Origin: Gymnopus androsaceus JB14
Lineage: Eukaryota > Basidiomycota > Agaricomycetes > Agaricales > Omphalotaceae
Length of the DNA stretch: 20,978 bases
NCBI GenBank assembly: GCA_009733575.1
Contig: ML770081.1
Coordinates: 1-20,978 of the forward strand
Direction of reading: 5' to 3'
Shown: positions 9,908 through 18,567 of the stretch, one piece after another
Layout: each line of letters begins with the position of its first letter
How positions within the stretch are numbered: the first letter of the stretch is position 1
Notes under the pieces: model-generated
What the model saw: the letters and a program-made list of their open reading frames with translations, nothing else
The model's database searches: none
Told to the model about the DNA's origin: nothing
Program-made: the position numbers and the translations under genes

Positions 9908-10321
9908 CTAGGCAAACACCCAGCACCTCAACAAGCACAATAAACTTACTTCTACCATTCTTTCGGCCTGGTAGCTCTTCTTCACATGCAACTTCAAAAT
10001 CTCACAGTGAGAAGATATACCTTTGGGTAGGTATCGAGAATCGAAAGGACTGCCACAAAGTTTGAATGAACAGGTGCTATACAAAATAATGTTCAAATAT
10101 ATGTAATACTTGTCATCATTGATTACCACTTGGTGCTTGCGTCCAGTACATTGAACAGGAATAGAAGAATAGATCATTTGAATCAGTGTAGAGCTCGGAA
10201 ATTGAATGTTCTTTATCCATACTAAGCCACAGCAGGGAGTGTAGAAAGCCAGAAAACAGGTATAGGTATTTTTAGTGGTTTTTTTACAATAGCAAGAGAA
10301 AGGGACTGGAGTAATCCACAT
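9908..10321 (-). CDS. Open frame downstream of precursor A, unrecognised
   Basis: A 137-codon frame beginning 118 bp after the precursor stop, on the same strand. The N-terminal half has many Cys, and a later CGSPFDSRYLPKG segment is followed by a basic KKSYQAERM stretch. A GTAAGT donor-like site follows the frame's last Glu, so introns are possible. The copy in arm B has two amino-acid changes and an extra base near the end that lengthens it to 150 codons. The changes alter residues and the frame end, which does not favour a conserved protein. It may equally be 3' flanking DNA. I recognise no family. Confidence 0.2.
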   Translation of the reverse strand: MWITPVPFSCYCKKTTKNTYTCFLAFYTPCCGLVWIKNIQFPSSTLIQMIYSSIPVQCTGRKHQVVINDDKYYIYLNIILYSTCSFKLCGSPFDSRYLPKGISSHCEILKLHVKKSYQAERMVEVSLLCLLRCWVFA

Positions 10322-10439
10322 GAATTGTTGAATGAGGGGAAAATGAAGTTAGTAAGGTACTGATAAGATATGTGAGCCCTGAGTTGATCCCTGACTTCGA
10401 AAAAAAACTAACAAGTATGGTGACAGCTAGGACAGGCAC

Positions 10440-11772
10440 CTAGACATTGATATTGTTGTGCTTGTACAAGCTTTCAAGGGTTTCAATCTGCTCAAGCTTT
10501 TCCCTCTTGAAACTTATCCCCAATTCAGCACCTATCATATATATAGCATTCAGTGGGAGATACTTATGTTGAGACTAATTCACCAGCCTTGTTCATTTCT
10601 CTTGAAGCTTTTCTCCAATTCAGGACTGAGCTCATCCCTCTTAAAGCTTATCCCCAATTCCGCACCTAGTATATACATAATATGAGTCCATGGGAGATAT
10701 GCTGAGACTTATTCACCAACCTTGTTCATCTCTCTTGAAGCTTTTCTCCAATTCAGGACTGAGCTCATCCCTCTTAAAGATTATCCCCAATTCCGCACCT
10801 AGTATATACATAATATGAGTCCATGGGAGATATGCTGAGACTTATTCACCAACCTTGTTCATCTCTCTTGAAGCTTTTCTCCAATTCAGGACTGAGCTCA
10901 TCCCTCTTGAAGCTTATCCCCAATTCCGCGCCTAGTATATACATAATATGAGTCCATGGAAGATATGCTGAAACTTATTCACCAACCTTGTTCATTTCTC
11001 TTGAAACTTTTCTCCAATTCAGGACTGAGCTCATCCCTCTTGAAGCTTATCCCCAGTTCTGCGCCTAGCATATATATGGCATGAGTCAATGGGAGATATG
11101 CTGAGACTTATTCACCCACCTTCTTCATTCCTCTTGAAGCTTATCCCCAGTTCAGCACCTGGCATATATCTATTATGAGTCGATGGGAGATATGCTGAGA
11201 CATATTCACCAACCTTCTTCATTTCTCTTGAAGCTTATCCCTAGTTCAGCACCTAGCATATACATAACGTGAGTCAATGGGAGATATGCTGAGACATATT
11301 CACCAACCTTCTCCATTTCTCTTGAAACTTTTCTCCAATTCAGGACTGAGCTCATCCCTCTTGAAGCTTATCCCCAGTTCGGCACCTGGCATATATAGAG
11401 CATGAGTCAATGAGAGATATGCTGAGACTTATTCACTAACCTTCTTTGTTTCTCTTGAAGCTTTTCTCCAATTCAGGACTGAGCTCATCCCTCTTGAAGC
11501 TTATCCCCAGTTCAGCACCTAGCATATACATATCATGAGTCAATGGGAGATATGTTGAGACTTATTCACCCACCTTGTTCATTTCTCTTGAAGCTCTGAT
11601 CCAATGCGGGACCGACTATAGCGTATGGAAATACATTCAATAATCATTGAAAGAAAGAAACATACTATCACAAACCGCTCATCCTCGCAATCTTGGATGA
11701 AGCAGACACAGGCTGTCCTTGTACCATCGCAGGGATGGAAAGAATCGCGATTAAGAATATGAGCTGCTGCAT
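10440..11772 (-). CDS. Secreted KR-repeat precursor peptide (dikaritin/KEP-like), copy A
   Basis: Mirror copy of the gene at 17117-18449. Exons on the minus strand: 11676-11772, 11574-11615, 11441-11518, 11308-11385, 11214-11252, 11120-11158, 10987-11064, 10854-10931, 10721-10798, 10588-10665 and 10440-10531, giving 258 residues. Residues 1-19 (MQQLIFLIAILSIPAMVQG) are a signal peptide. The rest is a repeat array with sixteen Lys-Arg sites; kexin-type cleavage would give nine 11-mers of the form (N/D)xxGAELGISF, six DELSPELEKSF and one variant ending LDQSF. Every repeat exon starts and ends in phase 1. No base difference from copy B was seen in the repeat exons I compared, and the pairing shows no indel. 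The gene points away from the DUF3328 gene. A role as a ribosomal-peptide precursor is inferred; a pheromone-, repellent- or effector-like secreted peptide is the alternative. Confidence 0.85.
10532..11573 (-). repeat. Tandem exon-intron array of precursor A (94- and 133-bp units)
   Basis: Units repeat every 133 bp (78-nt exon plus 55-nt intron), or every 94 bp (39-nt exon plus 55-nt intron) at about 11120-11252. The intron sequence is as strongly repeated as the exons, so expansion occurred by whole-unit duplication. The extra 39 bp of the long unit is an internal half-exon encoding 13 residues. Confidence 0.9.
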
Positions 11773-11811
11773 CTTTGCAAACTTGGCAGAGTATTGACTT
11801 TTTACCTCCCA

Positions 11812-11818
11812 ATTTATA
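11812..11818 (-). promoter_or_regulatory. TATA-box candidate of precursor A
   Basis: TATAAAT on the minus strand, about 40 bp before the start codon at 11772. It is mirrored at 17071-17077. Confidence 0.5.
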
Positions 11819-12890
11819 TCCTCATATCTTCTGCAAAGACATCCCTTAGAGAGCTTGAATATTAGATCAATATCAGGGATCCGGACCCACCTCTCCCAAT
11901 TCCCACCTGTAGTCAGATCCACCATGCGACCAGCGGAATAAATCATCCGAATGATCTGCAGACATGTCTTGTACGTGTGTTGAAATTGTTGAACTTGTTC
12001 ATCAATATCCTGTCCGTGCGGCTTTAAGCATATACTACACATGCAATGATTTTTTCGAAGTCTTCTATCCGTGACACTCGTGGTCAGCATAGGTAGCATC
12101 TGACTCGACGCTGTTAAGAAGTAACATCCACCATCCGCGTAACGGTAACCAAGATAATGATGATCAAATCGGGTCCAATAGCACCACCAGCGACTTCTCC
12201 AAGACGATATGCAACTGCACGCGGACGCTTTTCTTGTAGTGATAAGCTGTTTTTTTTTCGCACTTTCGAAAGTCCCGCTGTCTCCGTGACATTCGCGGTC
12301 GGCGGCGTAGGTGGCATCTGACTTGCTGCTGTTATTGCTGTTTTCAAATTTTTGTTCTGTGCTCAAAACATTCACGAAATTAGAGCATTGAGACAAAATT
12401 CATTGATAGCATTCAAATTAAAAAATTAAAAAATTTGCTGCATGCACAGTAATGAGGTATAGACTGGTACAAGTGAAAATTCAGCTTAGGAGATTGTTAT
12501 CGAAGGTTCGAGGATTGAGCGGGAAGATCAAAAAGTTGTTCGCCGGTTCCGGTCTTTCGCCAACTTTTATGAAAACAGCTATAAGTAGCATATATCATAA
12601 CTGCCAAGAAAATCATGATCAAATCAAGGCCACTATCACCAACTTCTTCAAGAAGATATGCAATTGTGCATATAAGCTTATCTTGTAGCGGTAACCTGTC
12701 ATGTAGGTACCTAATCTTAGATGAACAGAACATTAAGTAAACCAGGGCCGGCTGCCACCAACTACATGTACTATCTCTTTGTAAAACAAAGCATGTCGGG
12801 GTAAGTGAGTGCCCAAGTTGCTTTCGCACATAAAACAAGTCCCTAGAGCGCAGAATCCAATCGGGAGTATCTCGATAGCAGCTATTGTAG
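11819..12890. other. Upstream region of precursor A with duplicated coding-like modules
   Basis: Mirror of 15999-17070; see the arm B entries at 16196-16310 and 16645-16760. Long open frames in several phases are present here, but none has a clear start, splice structure or known family. Substitutions from arm B cluster at the inner end (12760-12890). Confidence 0.4.
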
Positions 12891-13118
12891 ATATAGATAG
12901 ATTTCGAAAAAATCGGTGACCGGGAAACGACCCAGGCACACTGGATTACTCAACGTGACATTTAATGGAGGAGCATCACAATTTGAGGAACTTCCAGCTA
13001 TTGAAAATTTGCACTCACGCAAAGTGTAAAGCGTGCTCAGAACGCTGGGCGTTGAGCGAGAATGATTGCTATTCGATCCTTAGTCAATGCTATACATTTG
13101 ATATTATTATCCACTTAC

Positions 13119-14067
13119 CCATTCGTGGATATGTCTCTGGCTGCTCCTGCCAGAACTCAACTGTGCATCCATCTTTTGCTGGTATACAACTGAGCTCAAA
13201 AGTGAAGAGACGTCCTGAAGGCCCACAGGAGAATTCGGTAGAATGGTGCTCACGGCCCAGCTCTACAGTGAGCTCCGACAGGAAACGGGTACGCTGAGGA
13301 CGGGTTTTCCATGATAATGTTGTCAAGTCAAGCTCTCCACCTGATGAATCAAGCTCCCATATACCCAGCTTAACAGAGTTCGGATTCAGCAATAGTTTCC
13401 GGTTGTGCATTTCCAGGTCTGTTATATTAGGGATTGTGGAGACAAAAGCGCATCTAAGAAGATTATGATCCTGTATGCGCATTTGCCCAATCATCATTGT
13501 CTATGTAAAATGGGAAAACTCAGTAATCTAAAGTAGAATGAGCTGATTTGGGACTAACTTGCTCGTTAATGATTACTAGGGGCTCCCCCGGAGAAACCAG
13601 ACCATTGAACGTTATCCGTGCTCGACCATCACTCGGAAACACATGGTTTGGGGACATCCTGTCCACTGGAGCAAATACATGGGGGAAACGATCTATTTGG
13701 GCTGGGAGTGCTTCTCTAGCAGTAGCGGAGCTAACGCGATCCAAGCCAATGTAGATATTTGGGCGGTATAGAGTTTCAATACATTCTAGGCGTGTAGAGC
13801 GAGATAATGGACGGTGTAGTGAAAATTTTAGATTCCAGACCGCGAGGGCGATACTCAAGACAATAAAGCATACTGCCCAGGGCGAATAAGTGTAATGGTT
13901 CAATTTGAAGTAATCTTTCCAATATTTCAACATGTGTCGGACCAGAGAGCTAGAGTGAATATATATTTACCTGATTGCGGCTGGGCAATGTATCCTTGGT
14001 TCTCCTCTGCGCTATCATCATGCCCTGCAATTGGCATGTATTCCTTAAAATTTCTGAAAGGGTACAT
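13119..14067 (-). CDS. Membrane-anchored protein of an uncharacterised mushroom family, neighbour of the DUF3328 gene
   Basis: Best model: exon 1 13971-14067, exon 2 13559-13872, exon 3 13119-13500, plus a short last exon below 13113 that I cannot fix. This gives about 264 residues. The N-terminus MYPFRNFKEYMPIAGHDDS is a polar tail, followed by one membrane span (VCFIVLSIALAVWNLKF, about residues 33-50). The lumenal part contains YRPNIYIGLDRV, SPNHVFPSD, RITFNGLVSPGEP and, in exon 3, a C-terminal block with TFELSCIPAKDGC and VEFWQEQ. I recall this order in uncharacterised mushroom proteins, some annotated as But2-C-terminal-like, often near DUF3328 genes; its biochemical role is unknown. Alternative start: 13933, with no exon 1. 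It is divergent from the DUF3328 gene, 920 bp apart, so the two may be co-regulated. Confidence 0.75.
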
Positions 14068-14987
14068 TTTTGCGGTGAAATGTTTGAAAACGCATGTGAG
14101 GTAGACAACCATAGGATCTGACAAATCACTGTGGAGGCAGAGGGAGAGGTCAAAATGATATGTCGCTGGATCGAACTAGGTATAAGTAACATTTACATTG
14201 AACTCATGGTACCTCAGGTTTTACACTTCTTTCTGTGTTACCATCAATGTTGCTATCATTTTCCGGGGAGGACCTTGCATACCAAAAGTACAAAAAAAAA
14301 TCGCTGATTACGGATTTTTTGAGTGAAACTGATCATTCAGTACTGAGCGTCATGTCACTGCCTGAGTGCATATCAAGGTCGTATATTTTTCTGTACCGGT
14401 GCTTACATGCGGTATTCGTCGATAATGGCGTAAAAGCTTGTGGCACATAAGTAGATCAGTGTTGAATTAGAATTAGATGTGTGCACCAGACCAATAAAGC
14501 ATGTGCGACATGTTGATTTATCATTTTTAGCGATGACATTAGATTGATGAAAATCTATACTGATTTCATTTTCTACCAAATCAGGAATACTAAACAATGT
14601 GATAATTAACGAGTTCCTGCATGTTTTTACAAAGCCACAATTCCCGGCCAATGAGGGATAACCACCTTATGATTTGGACTGCTTCATGATCTAGCTATAT
14701 CACAGGAAGCAAGCTACCGTAAGCCCGCCGGACTTACGGTGAAGTTACGATAAACAAGCGCTAAGACGGTAAAATTACGTTGCGGCCGGCGTTAGTTTAT
14801 AGTAAGTTCACGGTAAGCGAACTTACGGTAACTTGCTTCCCGTGTATGGAATGACCCTTTCTTCCCAGGTAATCAACCAATTATAGGCCAGTCTTTGTGA
14901 CGTTGATTTAAGCCGGCTCTTTTTGAAATAACCACCAAATTCCTAGAAATCTTTTATCTTCAACGCTCTTGTTATCCTATAGCAACA
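14068..14987. promoter_or_regulatory. Divergent promoter region between the two spacer genes
   Basis: This 920-bp region serves both outward-facing spacer genes. Positions 14350-14560 resemble 4335-4745 upstream of the 7-TM gene: CATATCAAGGTC, CTGTACCG, GATCAGTGTTGAATT and GACATTAGATTGATGAAA occur in the same order. A small element is inserted at 14701-14844. No gene is evident; open frames here are short. Confidence 0.5.
14701..14844. mobile_element. 144-bp MITE with TTACGGT motifs
   Basis: The 23-bp ends CAC(A/G)GGAAGCAAG(C/T)TACCGTAAG are inverted copies with two mismatches. The flanks on both sides read TAT, consistent with a TA or TAT target duplication. The interior is packed with ACTTACGGT/ACCGTAAG copies in both orientations. 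It has no coding capacity and lies about 140 bp upstream of the DUF3328 gene. Confidence 0.75.
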
Positions 14988-15694
14988 ATGAAGTTGTTGT
15001 CCGTGGACTGGTCCATCACGATTCTCTGTGCAATCACCAATATTTCCATTCTTACCATGCGAGCAATTTTTCCACAATTTTTGAGACAGTGTTATGGCAC
15101 TGCAAGCATGCGCACGGACGAACACCACTACTGTAAGCTGATATCAGCTTTTTACTCATAAATCCTAAGACACTAAAATTCATTTGGATAGCGTATGTCG
15201 GTGATGATTATCCCGAATATTTACCCCTACCGACCATGTTGCAAACAACCAACACTGTTTTTGAAGTCAAGAACAGTCTCCCTATCTCAGGACCAAACGC
15301 TGCGACGCACTGGCAATCAATTTATCCTCCAGGGTATGGGTTTGTGCGCCTTGGAACGGAGTCCCGTCTTCTATGTGTTGCCATGTTCCATGAGCTTCAC
15401 TGCATTGAGAAGATGCGTATCTTCTTGGATGATCCAACAAACAGGGAGGTAGGATTCCTGCACCAACAACATTGCATGAATTACCTTCGCCAGATATTTC
15501 TGTGTAAGGCTGACATGACATTGGAGCCACTTTTAAATGGTGATATTGATAGAAGGAATCTGGTGATGAAAAGCGGAATGGATATAGAAAGGAGTTGTGT
15601 GAACTGGAAGGATATATATGATGCTGTTGGAGACAATTACTTGAATTGGAAGGAAAATTGGAACATAAGCTCACCATTCACAACTTCATTGTAG
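14988..15694 (+). CDS. UstYa-like (DUF3328) membrane-anchored protein
   Basis: Two exons, 14988-15132 and 15192-15694 (intron GTAAGC...TAG), give 215 residues, a normal length for the family. A single membrane span lies at about residues 9-28, so the catalytic part would be in the secretory lumen. YVGDDYPEYLP follows at about 51-61. The two diagnostic HxxHC motifs are complete: HELHC (115-119) and HQQHC (139-143, followed by MNYLRQ). A C-terminal IERSCVNW block matches the family's D(V/I)ER-C-W motif. In ascomycetes, UstYa-type proteins cyclise ribosomal peptides released from KR-repeat precursors (ustiloxin, phomopsin, asperipin); others act on nonribosomal peptides. It lies between two copies of a KR-repeat precursor, so a tailoring role on those peptides is a reasonable inference. 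The start is the first Met before the membrane span. Confidence 0.9.
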
Positions 15695-15998
15695 CTGAAC
15701 TACCTACTTACAGTGTTAATTTGGATTGCTGAAAAACTCCCTCATCTGAACGAGTCAACCTGTTGATGTCTTAAAACTCAATGATCAATGATGGCAATAT
15801 ACTTGAGAGTAATCTGCAGCTGGTAATCATCTTCGTTCAATGTGTGCCATGACAGCCGAGGGAGCGAGAGTTTTCGGATTCGCTATACTCAAAGTCCGAA
15901 GCAAAATTAAGGGAAGGTGCAGTGCTAGCCACCAGCAGATGGAATTAATTTGTTTCTAGGATCTTCATTGGTTACTTATAACTTATGAAGGCTTACGG
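15695..15998. other. Unique sequence between the DUF3328 gene and arm B
   Basis: Apart from a short TTCGGA/TCCGAA inverted pair near 15873-15901, nothing is recognisable. Arm B homology begins at about 15999. Confidence 0.5.
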
Positions 15999-16195
15999 CT
16001 ATAATAGCTGCTATCGAGATACTCCCGATTGGATTCTGCGCTCTAGGGACTTGTTTTATGTGCGAAAGCAACTTGGGCACTCACTTACCCCGGCATGCTT
16101 TGTTTTACAAAGAGATAGTACATGTAGTTGGTGGAAGCCGGCCCTGGTTTACTTAATGTTCTGTTCATCTAAGATTAGGTACCTACATGACAGGT

Positions 16196-16310
16196 TACCG
16201 CTACAAGATAAGCTTATATGCACAATTGCATATCTTCTTGAAGAAGTTGGTGATAGTGGCCTTGATTTGATCATGATTTTCTTGGCAGTTATGATATATG
16301 CTACTTATAG
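16196..16310 (+). repeat. Coding-like module, copy 1 (upstream of precursor B)
   Basis: In one frame it reads LQDKLICTIAYLLEEV...DLIMIFLAV. The stretch at 16645-16760 reads LQEKRPRAVAYRLGEV...DLIIIILVT, with many of the nucleotide differences at third positions. This looks like two diverged copies of an exon for a short amphipathic-plus-hydrophobic segment. No complete gene could be assembled, and I recognise no family. Confidence 0.45.
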
Positions 16311-16644
16311 CTGTTTTCATAAAAGTTGGCGAAAGACCGGAACCGGCGAACAACTTTTTGATCTTCCCGCTCAATCCTCGAACCTTCGATAACAATCTCC
16401 TAAGCTGAATTTTCACTTGTACCAGTCTATACCTCATTACTGTGCATGCAGCAAATTTTTTAATTTTTTAATTTGAATGCTATCAATGAATTTTGTCTCA
16501 ATGCTCTAATTTCGTGAATGTTTTGAGCACAGAACAAAAATTTGAAAACAGCAATAACAGCAGCAAGTCAGATGCCACCTACGCCGCCGACCGCGAATGT
16601 CACGGAGACAGCGGGACTTTCGAAAGTGCGAAAAAAAAACAGCT

Positions 16645-16760
16645 TATCACTACAAGAAAAGCGTCCGCGTGCAGTTGCATATCGTCTTGGAGAAGTCGCT
16701 GGTGGTGCTATTGGACCCGATTTGATCATCATTATCTTGGTTACCGTTACGCGGATGGTG
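16645..16760 (+). repeat. Coding-like module, copy 2 (upstream of precursor B)
   Basis: Diverged partner of 16196-16310. On either side a second repeated module occurs: TAASQMPPTPPTANVTET (about 16557) and TASSQMLPMLTTSVTD (about 16780), in different frames of the same strand. Stops and frame changes between them suggest a decayed duplicate or an untranslated upstream region with ancient repeats. Confidence 0.4.
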
Positions 16761-17070
16761 GATGTTACTTCTTAACAGCGTCGAGTCAGATGCTACCTAT
16801 GCTGACCACGAGTGTCACGGATAGAAGACTTCGAAAAAATCATTGCATGTGTAGTATATGCTTAAAGCCGCACGGACAGGATATTGATGAACAAGTTCAA
16901 CAATTTCAACACACGTACAAGACATGTCTGCAGATCATTCGGATGATTTATTCCGCTGGTCGCATGGTGGATCTGACTACAGGTGGGAATTGGGAGAGGT
17001 GGGTCCGGATCCCTGATATTGATCTAATATTCAAGCTCTCTAAGGGATGTCTTTGCAGAAGATATGAGGA

Positions 17071-17077
17071 TATAAAT
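17071..17077 (+). promoter_or_regulatory. TATA-box candidate of precursor B
   Basis: TATAAAT about 40 bp before the start codon at 17117. It argues that translation starts at the signal-peptide Met rather than at the distant in-frame Met at 16493. Confidence 0.5.
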
Positions 17078-17116
17078 TGGGAGGTAAAAAGTCAATACTC
17101 TGCCAAGTTTGCAAAG

Positions 17117-18449
17117 ATGCAGCAGCTCATATTCTTAATCGCGATTCTTTCCATCCCTGCGATGGTACAAGGACAGCCTGTGTCTGCTTCATCCAAGATT
17201 GCGAGGATGAGCGGTTTGTGATAGTATGTTTCTTTCTTTCAATGATTATTGAATGTATTTCCATACGCTATAGTCGGTCCCGCATTGGATCAGAGCTTCA
17301 AGAGAAATGAACAAGGTGGGTGAATAAGTCTCAACATATCTCCCATTGACTCATGATATGTATATGCTAGGTGCTGAACTGGGGATAAGCTTCAAGAGGG
17401 ATGAGCTCAGTCCTGAATTGGAGAAAAGCTTCAAGAGAAACAAAGAAGGTTAGTGAATAAGTCTCAGCATATCTCTCATTGACTCATGCTCTATATATGC
17501 CAGGTGCCGAACTGGGGATAAGCTTCAAGAGGGATGAGCTCAGTCCTGAATTGGAGAAAAGTTTCAAGAGAAATGGAGAAGGTTGGTGAATATGTCTCAG
17601 CATATCTCCCATTGACTCACGTTATGTATATGCTAGGTGCTGAACTAGGGATAAGCTTCAAGAGAAATGAAGAAGGTTGGTGAATATGTCTCAGCATATC
17701 TCCCATCGACTCATAATAGATATATGCCAGGTGCTGAACTGGGGATAAGCTTCAAGAGGAATGAAGAAGGTGGGTGAATAAGTCTCAGCATATCTCCCAT
17801 TGACTCATGCCATATATATGCTAGGCGCAGAACTGGGGATAAGCTTCAAGAGGGATGAGCTCAGTCCTGAATTGGAGAAAAGTTTCAAGAGAAATGAACA
17901 AGGTTGGTGAATAAGTTTCAGCATATCTTCCATGGACTCATATTATGTATATACTAGGCGCGGAATTGGGGATAAGCTTCAAGAGGGATGAGCTCAGTCC
18001 TGAATTGGAGAAAAGCTTCAAGAGAGATGAACAAGGTTGGTGAATAAGTCTCAGCATATCTCCCATGGACTCATATTATGTATATACTAGGTGCGGAATT
18101 GGGGATAATCTTTAAGAGGGATGAGCTCAGTCCTGAATTGGAGAAAAGCTTCAAGAGAGATGAACAAGGTTGGTGAATAAGTCTCAGCATATCTCCCATG
18201 GACTCATATTATGTATATACTAGGTGCGGAATTGGGGATAAGCTTTAAGAGGGATGAGCTCAGTCCTGAATTGGAGAAAAGCTTCAAGAGAAATGAACAA
18301 GGCTGGTGAATTAGTCTCAACATAAGTATCTCCCACTGAATGCTATATATATGATAGGTGCTGAATTGGGGATAAGTTTCAAGAGGGAAAAGCTTGAGCA
18401 GATTGAAACCCTTGAAAGCTTGTACAAGCACAACAATATCAATGTCTAG
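17117..18449 (+). CDS. Secreted KR-repeat precursor peptide (dikaritin/KEP-like), copy B
   Basis: Eleven exons: 17117-17213, 17274-17315, 17371-17448, 17504-17581, 17637-17675, 17731-17769, 17825-17902, 17958-18035, 18091-18168, 18224-18301 and 18358-18449, giving 258 residues. All junctions are phase 1. Introns 2-9 are 55 nt, with GT...AG ends; intron 10 is 56 nt with a GC donor. Residues 1-19 are a clear signal peptide (hydrophobic FLIAILSIPAMV, small residues before QPVSA). Each 78-nt exon encodes AELGISFKRDELSPELEKSFKR plus three residues and a shared Gly; 39-nt exons lack the DELSPELEKSFKR half. There are sixteen KR sites, nine GAELGI(S/I)F peptides and six DELSPELEKSF peptides. The last exon ends in a non-repeat tail finishing NNINV. 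The array contains no Cys, Tyr or Trp; the only Tyr is in the tail. It reads away from the DUF3328 gene, 1.4 kb downstream of it. Function is inferred; transcript data would settle the exons. Confidence 0.87.
17316..18357 (+). repeat. Tandem exon-intron array of precursor B (94- and 133-bp units)
   Basis: Same organisation as arm A: six 133-bp units and two 94-bp units, introns included. Every intron carries an in-frame stop within its first three codons after the split Gly codon (for example GGT TAG or GGT TGG TGA), so an unspliced message would end at once. Loss or gain of any exon keeps the frame. Confidence 0.9.
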
Positions 18450-18567
18450 GTGCCTGTCCTAGCTGTCACCATACTTGTTAGTTTTTTTTCGAAGTCAGGG
18501 ATCAACTCAGGGCTCACATATCTTATCAGTACCTTACTAACTTCATTTTCCCCTCATTCAACAATTC

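Larger units (their letters stand above)
8606..12890. repeat. Left arm (A) of a giant inverted repeat
   Basis: Position x of this arm pairs with position 28889-x of arm B, without any length change, from about 9920 to 12890. One extra C in arm B (near 18980) shifts this to 28890 out to 9479. The stretch 8842-9478 exists only in this arm. From 8841 to 8606 the match resumes with arm B 19412-20405, apart from an inserted element there. Inner and outer flanks show scattered substitutions, while the precursor gene and its upstream region look identical. The arm carries one full precursor gene, facing left. Confidence 0.9.

Noticed and set aside
10458..10685. 75-codon frame on the sense opposite to precursor A (mirror 18204-18431)
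   Set aside because: It is the antisense shadow of the repeat exons and introns.
10532..11573. CRISPR array
   Set aside because: The units are 94/133 bp with near-identical 'spacers' that are introns; the context is eukaryotic.
15985..16392. 135-codon frame (mirror 12497-12838) as a membrane protein gene
   Set aside because: It crosses the inverted-repeat boundary, so the two copies have different N-termini. Only the module at 16196-16310 looks coding-like.
16493..17221. 242-codon open frame in arm B (and its mirror 11668-12396) as a gene
   Set aside because: Its last 34 residues are the signal peptide exon of the precursor, in the same frame. A signal peptide at the C-terminus makes no sense, a TATA box lies inside the frame, and the upstream part has no family or hydrophobic pattern of its own.
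10440..18449. Basidiomycete mating pheromone locus
   Set aside because: Mushroom pheromone precursors are short and end in a CaaX box; this one has a signal peptide, KR repeats and no C-terminal Cys. The 7-TM gene does not look like an STE3 receptor.
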